NCBI GenBank assembly: GCA_949317995.1
Contig: OX439040.1
Span: 56,888,089-56,952,088, forward strand
DNA from: Acholoe squamosa
Lineage: Eukaryota > Annelida > Polychaeta > Phyllodocida > Polynoidae
DNA: 64,000 bases
Direction of reading: 5' to 3'
Below are positions 58,626-64,000 of this stretch, one piece after another (the stretch's first letter is position 1; the number at the start of each line of letters is the position of its first letter). The notes below the pieces were generated by a model, which did no database searches, had not been told where the DNA came from, and worked only from the letters and a program-made list of their open reading frames with translations. A program made the position numbers and the translations under genes.

Positions 58626-59835
58626 ACTATGGAAAGCCGGTGCAACATGTACGGAAAGCTGGTGCGACACGGCAGTTTGAAGAATTTGCCATTTCATGAA
58701 TTTTGCCGTTTCCACAGAATTTGCCATTTCAACAAAATTTGCTCTTCTGATGAATTTGCCCCTTTGAGCCCAGTTGACCAAAGTTTGCCATTTTAATAGA
58801 ATTTGCCCCTTCAAAATATTTACCCCTTCATGATAATTTGCCTTATGGGTAAAAATTTGCCATTTCAATAAAACTTGCTCTTTTGATCAAATTAAATTTT
58901 GCTCTTCTGAGATAGATTTGCCTCTTTGAGAGAATGCAGGCTTTTTCACTAAAAAAATTTCTGACCCCAGCTCAGAGGCATTGAATAGATTTTGACCTCC
59001 CTGGTTATTTGTGCCCCTCCCCCCCCCCCCACACCGGAGGCAGATAATTTTCGCGCCCCTCTTTGATCTATAGTAGGTGAATTTTTTTACACCCCCACTA
59101 AGGAAGGGTCAATTTTTTACGCTCCCCTCAGGACATAGTTTATAGGGGAGGATTACCATGGAATTTTAGGGAGTGATCATCTTTTTGACAACGGGGGCTG
59201 CAGCTGAGTTGGACGGGGAGGGTCAGATTTTTTTTGATCCCTTGACCGGGGAGATGTTTTTGTCCCCTCTGCAGGGGACGGTAGAAATGATTTCACTAGG
59301 CCGAGATTACATACTGGGTACCAAACAAAAAACCTGTTAAAGGGGGGCTAGCATGGCAAAAATCAACATTGGTGCCTGCTCAAAGATCCCTCACAAATCC
59401 GCGGGTACCAGCGGAAAATTTGAAACACTCTGATTGGTCAATGGGTAGTCATGTGACTTGCTACCGCAGGTACATCTTATTCATGCGAGTGTTTACTCAT
59501 CATATTTTAACAACAGGGGGGCTGGTGGATTTGAGGGGGGGTCAGAAATTTTTCAATAACTCTGATGGGGGGTCAAAATAATTTCACCTGTTTTCAAAAA
59601 GGGGACGTTCACTCACAATTTTTGTCCCTTATACAGGGTTGAAAGTCACAGAGGCCAAAAATCCCTGAAATGCTCACAAATGGGCACAAATAACCGGGGA
59701 GGTCAAAATCTTTTCGACGCCTCTGAGGCAAGGTCGGAATAATTTTTAGTGAAAAAGGCCACGTTCTCCCAAAGAGGCAAAACTTCCCGAAATGGCAAAT
59801 TCTTCAAACTGGTGTGTCATACCAGCTTTCCATAG
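58626..59835. mobile_element. Foldback element (1.2 kb) with asymmetric arms
   Basis: Left ACTATGGAAAGC, CAGTTTGAAGAATTTGCCAT and right (reverse) CTATGGAAAGCTGGT, CAGTTTGAAGAATTTGCCAT form the outer inverted repeat. Further in, CTTTTTCACTAAAAA, CAGAGGC and GATTTTGACCTCCC also pair between 58945-59010 and 59690-59755. The left arm is longer because the word AATTTGCCATTTCA is tandemly amplified about ten times (58681-58930). The centre includes a diverged copy (59169-59197) of the terminus of the 55736 MITE. No target duplication found; no coding sequence. Confidence 0.75.
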
Positions 59836-60119
59836 CTTGTGCATAAAATCTAAGAAGATTGCCTTATACAGGCTCCTTCTCTAACATCTTCTCATGAGCT
59901 GGCAGAGATTTGGTACTGAAATTTTAAGAACTTTATTCACAAATCAACATTTGCTTAGACAGACTTATTTTGCTCCCATAGACTGCAGTGCTAAAGCAGC
60001 CATCGCGTGCGAGTGTTTACTCATCAACCGGAAGTGACCCCTTGCGTGACCTGACCTACATGACCAAATACGGCAGACCGTGTAAGCATGTATTCTGGTC
60101 AATGAGGCCTCCATTAATG

Positions 60120-61597
60120 CACACACTACACAACAGATCCCTGTACACACAGTACACAGAGCAGCTCCCCGTACACACACTACAGAGCAGCTCCCTGTAC
60201 ACACACTACAGAGCGATTCCCCGTACACACAGTACACAGAGCAGCTCCCCGTACACACTACAGAGCAGCTCACCGTACACACACTACAGAGCGATTCCCC
60301 GTACACACACTACACAGAGCAGCACCCTGTACACACACTACACAGAGCAGCTCCCTGTACAAACACTACAGAGCAGCTCCCTGTACACATACTACACAGA
60401 GCAGCTCCCTGTACACATACTACACAGAACAGCTCCCTGTACACACACTACACAGAGCAGCTCCCTGTACACATACTACACAGAACAGTTCCTTGTACAC
60501 ACACTACACAGAGTAGCTCCCTGTACACATCCTACACAGAACAGCTCCCGGTACACACACTACACAGAACAGCTCCCTGTACACATACTACACAGAGCAG
60601 CTCCCTGTACACACACTACACATAGCAGCTCCCTGTACACATCCTACACAGAACAGCTCCCGGTACACACACTACACAGAGCAGCTCCCTATACACATCC
60701 TACACAGAACAGTTCCCTGTACACACACTACACTGAGCAGCTCCCTATACACATCCTACACAGAACAGTTCCCTGTACACACACTACACAGAGCAGCTCC
60801 CTGTACACATACTACACAGAACAGCTCCCTGTACACATACTACAAAGAACAGCTCCCTGTACACATACTACACAGAACAGCTCCCTGTACACATACTACA
60901 CAGAACAGCTCCCTGTACACATACTACAAAGAACAGCTCCCTGTACACACACTACACAGAGCAGCTCCCTGTACACATCCTACACAGAACAGCTCCCGGT
61001 ACACACACTACACAGAGCAGCTCCCTATACACATCCTACACAGAACCGCTCCCTGTACACACACTACACAGAGCAGCTCCCTATACACATCCTACACAGA
61101 ACAGTTCCCTGTACACACACTACACTGAGCAGCTCCCTATACACATCCTACACAGAATAGTTCCCTGTACACACACTACACAGAGCAGCTCCCTGTACAC
61201 ATACTACACAGAACAGCTCCCTGTACGCATACTACAAAGAACAGCTCCCTGTACACATACTACAAAGAACAGCTCCCTGTACACATACTACACAGAACAG
61301 CTCCCTGTACACATACTACACAGAACAGCTCCCTGTACACACACTACACAGAGCAGCTCCCTGTACACATCCTACACAGAACAGCTCCCTGTACACATAC
61401 TACACAGAACAGCTCCCTGTACAAATCCTACAAAGAACAGCTCCCTGTACACATCCTACACAGAACAGCTCCCTGTACACATACTACACAGAACACCTCC
61501 CTGTACACATACTACACAGAACAGCTCCCTATACACATCCTACACAGAACAGCTCCCTGTACACATACTAGACAGAACAGCTCCCTGTACACACTAC
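60120..61597. repeat. 28-bp minisatellite with 392-bp higher-order repeat
   Basis: About 50 copies of GTACACATACTACACAGARC+AGCTCCCT. Variant patterns repeat with a 392-bp period (14 units): GCAGCTCCCTATACACATCC with the same following variants at 60681 and 61073. The unit has no stop in any plus-strand frame and is not a multiple of three, so a 390-codon open frame with an 84-nt (28-residue) period arises automatically. It is not a gene. Confidence 0.97.
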
Positions 61598-62982
61598 ATG
61601 GCAGCTCTCTATGTACAACGTTCAGAGCTGAATATGCATATGAGCCTGATATGCACGGAAAAGTGAATTGCCGCATATACATAGTACATATAACATACCA
61701 ACGTAGTGGGTGGCGCATTGGACACAGCAACCGTTGCACCCTAAGAATACTGCAGTAAACACAGGGAACTGTCTCGTTGTTTGGCAATTCACCCGCTTGT
61801 TTCCTATAAAACAGCTTGCCTTAAGCTATACACGCCCGATACAACAGTCACAAACACGTTTAGAAGAAGCCATTAACGGATCTTCCTCTACAAACAGATT
61901 AATACATCGCATTTTTGTCGTGGATCGTGCATTTCACTATGACATTCAGGAGATTATCAGATTATCAGATCTTTACTCTGAATTGTTAACTACAAACAAG
62001 GACTTTATTTTATGAGGAGGCTGTGCTATAATGACAGATATCTCCTATTTGTGTTGTATGAGGGTGTGACGATTTGCAGTTCCTATACAACAGATAAATG
62101 AAGTTGTTTAAATGTTCAAAAGGCCAATTCGTTTTGTTTGATATCGAGCTCTAAATTTGATGTTGAGAGGGTTTAGATATTATAATGGCAATGTGAAAAC
62201 TCCACTATTTGGGAAATGGTCAGATGTCAATAAGAAATTAAGATTCAGAAAGACCCTCTTTCCATCCTATAAACGACTAGAGGTAAGCAATGAAAACTCG
62301 GAAAAGCTACCCTGGTTCTCGTTGGTTATTTCCCTGTCCATAGGCATTCAATCATCACATTGTATATTACTGAAAGGGGCGGTGCCAGCTCGTATACTCA
62401 TTAAAAAGTGAGACATCATTGATTCCTCTCGGTCCGCTCTACACTGAAACTCTTATCTACGCACAAAAGGCACTTTACAGCAGACTGGTAATGTGTGAAG
62501 GAACAACATATGAAGGTTCTGCATGAAGAGTGTACAATGGTAGCAGGTGCTATTTTACTTTCTCTCCCATAAAAGCAGATCTAAAGCATATTAACCAATG
62601 GAACATGTACCTGCATGATTTAAACATAATAGGCTATATTCACATTACAAAAGATTATAAGTATGAGACAGCTTTATTCACCAAAGAATTTAAGCTTTTA
62701 GGACATTTTTGCCCTCCCCATGCGTCTTCATTATAATCCATCCAGCCTTCTATGATATAGTATCTGAGTTAATGATACAATTTCTCTGTGGGTTTACATA
62801 GATGTTAGTAAGATACTGAAAAGACCTGGTAAGTACCCCAAAGCTGGGGAATGAGCGCTGTATTGTCCTTAAACATAGACCCACCATCAACTACATTCCT
62901 GCCTCTCATGCCGTGTCTTTGCAAACACAACCTTAGGTGCTCACACAATAAACATTTGCAGAACCCTCCAGGACTGACTTAC
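61598..62982. other. Unassigned DNA with one weak exon candidate
   Basis: A plus-strand frame starting at 62160 (MLRGFRYYNGN) reaches a donor-like GAG|GTAAGC at 62283. The start context is weak and no promoter precedes it, so it is not called as a gene. Nothing else recognised. Confidence 0.3.
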
Positions 62983-63106
62983 TGAACAAGAAATTAATGG
63001 ATAATTCATGATGCGTGGGTGTTATCGAAGGCGTAGCCTGAGTTTAATATCCTTTAACAACCACAAGTCATGAATTATCCATTAACTACTTATTTTATTA
63101 CACGAA
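62983..63106. mobile_element. Palindromic MITE, family P, copy 2
   Basis: Left AATTAATGGATAATTCATGA and right complement GTTAATGGATAATTCATGA pair around GAAGGCGTAGCC. The right flank CTACTTATTTTATTACACGAA matches that of copy 1 at 17.03 kb. Confidence 0.8.
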
Positions 63107-64000
63107 TAATGCACCAGAATGCATCGAAATGCATCATGCATTCATTGGAGATCGTCTACTGTGAGTAAACACAACAGCAGGTAAGGTTTGACAGCTTGCA
63201 CTGTGAAAAAGATGAACCAGACCTGGACGTGAAAGACTGTACCTAGGGTTAGGAGTGCGACTTGCTATCCATTATACCATAGCCACAGACATCTGGATGT
63301 TGTCACAGTGTGATACTGGTGTGATTGCCTCTATAATTAACTCGAAAAGCGAGTTATAAGAGCCAGGTAAAAAAAGCTGATTTTCAGTGCCTCTGGTTGG
63401 AGGCAGATAGGGGACAGGAAGTGGAAATAAATGTATGAAATAAAGCATGGAAATAGGTCACAAATTACAAAAAATGTACATGGTGTTTGAGGTTAAAATG
63501 TTTTCTTTAAGGTATTGAAAGATTTAAGTTTTTCTGTATTATGGTTTGGAGATATTGATTGGAACAACCAAAGTAGTTAGTCAGAGGAGTAGAGTTAAGA
63601 CACTTTTGGGCCCAATGCTATGCCTATGGAATGTTGATCCATGGGTCACCATTCCCGCCCTATTTGACTGTAGTGGTGCAAATAGGCTAAGGTGGTGCAA
63701 ATACATGCAAATGAGGGCCCACATTGAGGCAGGTGGTGTGAACAGGAGGAAGAGGAGGGATGGTGGTGCAGATGACATCAGCATACAGGCAGGAACTAGC
63801 TCCAAGCAGATATCAATTAGTGTTACCTGGTTATAATGTAGTTCTAATACCAAAACACATCCGCTTAGAGAGCCAGTTAATGTCCATGGTGGTTAACAGC
63901 ACCACAAAGGGGCAGGAAAAAGATTCCCAAAGGTTTCCAAAATGGAATGCATATATACTTTAACATCATAGCAAAGAAACGTCACCTTACAATGATGTTA
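63107..64000. other. Unassigned DNA
   Basis: Open frames at 63546-63853 overlap on both strands; no recognisable gene or repeat. A CAGGTGGTGTGAACAGGAGG-type purine-rich stretch lies near 63730. Confidence 0.45.

Noticed and set aside
59988..61160. 390-codon open frame
   Set aside because: A by-product of a stop-free 28-bp tandem unit read through three frames; no ATG context, domain or splice signal.
60120..61597. CRISPR-like array
   Set aside because: Units are contiguous with no unique spacers, and the sequence is eukaryotic.

Overview
This is animal (metazoan) nuclear DNA: AT-rich, intron-style splice signals, no operons, and packed with many unrelated transposable elements, tRNA-derived SINE heads, palindromic MITEs and minisatellites. 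Perfect matches to bilaterian promoter motifs (CRE, CLEAR E-box/ETS, CTCF) fit a bilaterian. Some repeats (the tail ending at 48727, the GGCC-centred palindromes) resemble families I remember from molluscs and other lophotrochozoans, so a marine invertebrate of that group is my best guess. This is inference, not proof. No complete host gene is present; only a few candidate first exons can be argued for.

Layout. 1-9.7 kb: microsatellite, several dispersed repeat families (one of about 0.6 kb present three times, one of about 1 kb present twice plus a fragment), otherwise unassigned DNA. 9.7-15 kb: related minisatellites in opposite orientation, a 109-bp foldback, a 2.1-kb TIR element with target duplication that contains a nested element, an interleaved inverted-repeat cluster, then a duplicated YY1/NRF1-like promoter module. 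16.9-17.9 kb: palindromic MITE, 99-bp tandem repeats and SINE heads. 20,080-32,926: a complete, apparently very young Ty3/gypsy LTR retrotransposon of 12.8 kb. 33.8 kb: promoter-like segment. 34.5 and 36.1 kb: a minisatellite whose unit lengths are all multiples of three. 41.0 kb: a probable bidirectional promoter. 41,221-43,530: a decayed tyrosine-recombinase (PAT/Ngaro-type) retrotransposon inserted just downstream of that promoter. 46.3-48.7 kb: repeat fragments and a motif cluster. 48,728-53,124 (minus): a 5'-truncated non-LTR retrotransposon with an intact 1230-residue ORF2. 54.5-59.8 kb: MITEs and foldbacks around a candidate signal-peptide exon. 60.1-61.6 kb: a 28-bp minisatellite with 392-bp higher-order structure.

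The most interesting unit is the LTR retrotransposon. Its two 364-bp LTRs appear identical base for base, and gag, pol and a third long frame are all open, so it is young. Between pol and the downstream LTR it carries a 1168-residue protein with two C2H2-like zinc fingers, an RG-rich tract and a coiled coil, not an envelope. That frame is preceded by about 500 bp with a CpG-promoter signature (TCTCGCGAGA next to TGACGTCA) and by stable hairpins, as if it were an acquired gene with its own expression signals. The integrase tail has an AT-hook, the gag has an unusually long coiled coil, and a copy of the 3' polypurine-tract sequence lies exactly at the gag/pol junction.

The second notable unit is the PAT/Ngaro-like relic: its split direct repeats (A1, coding, B1-A2-B2) can be read directly from the sequence, with RNase H and tyrosine recombinase remnants between them.
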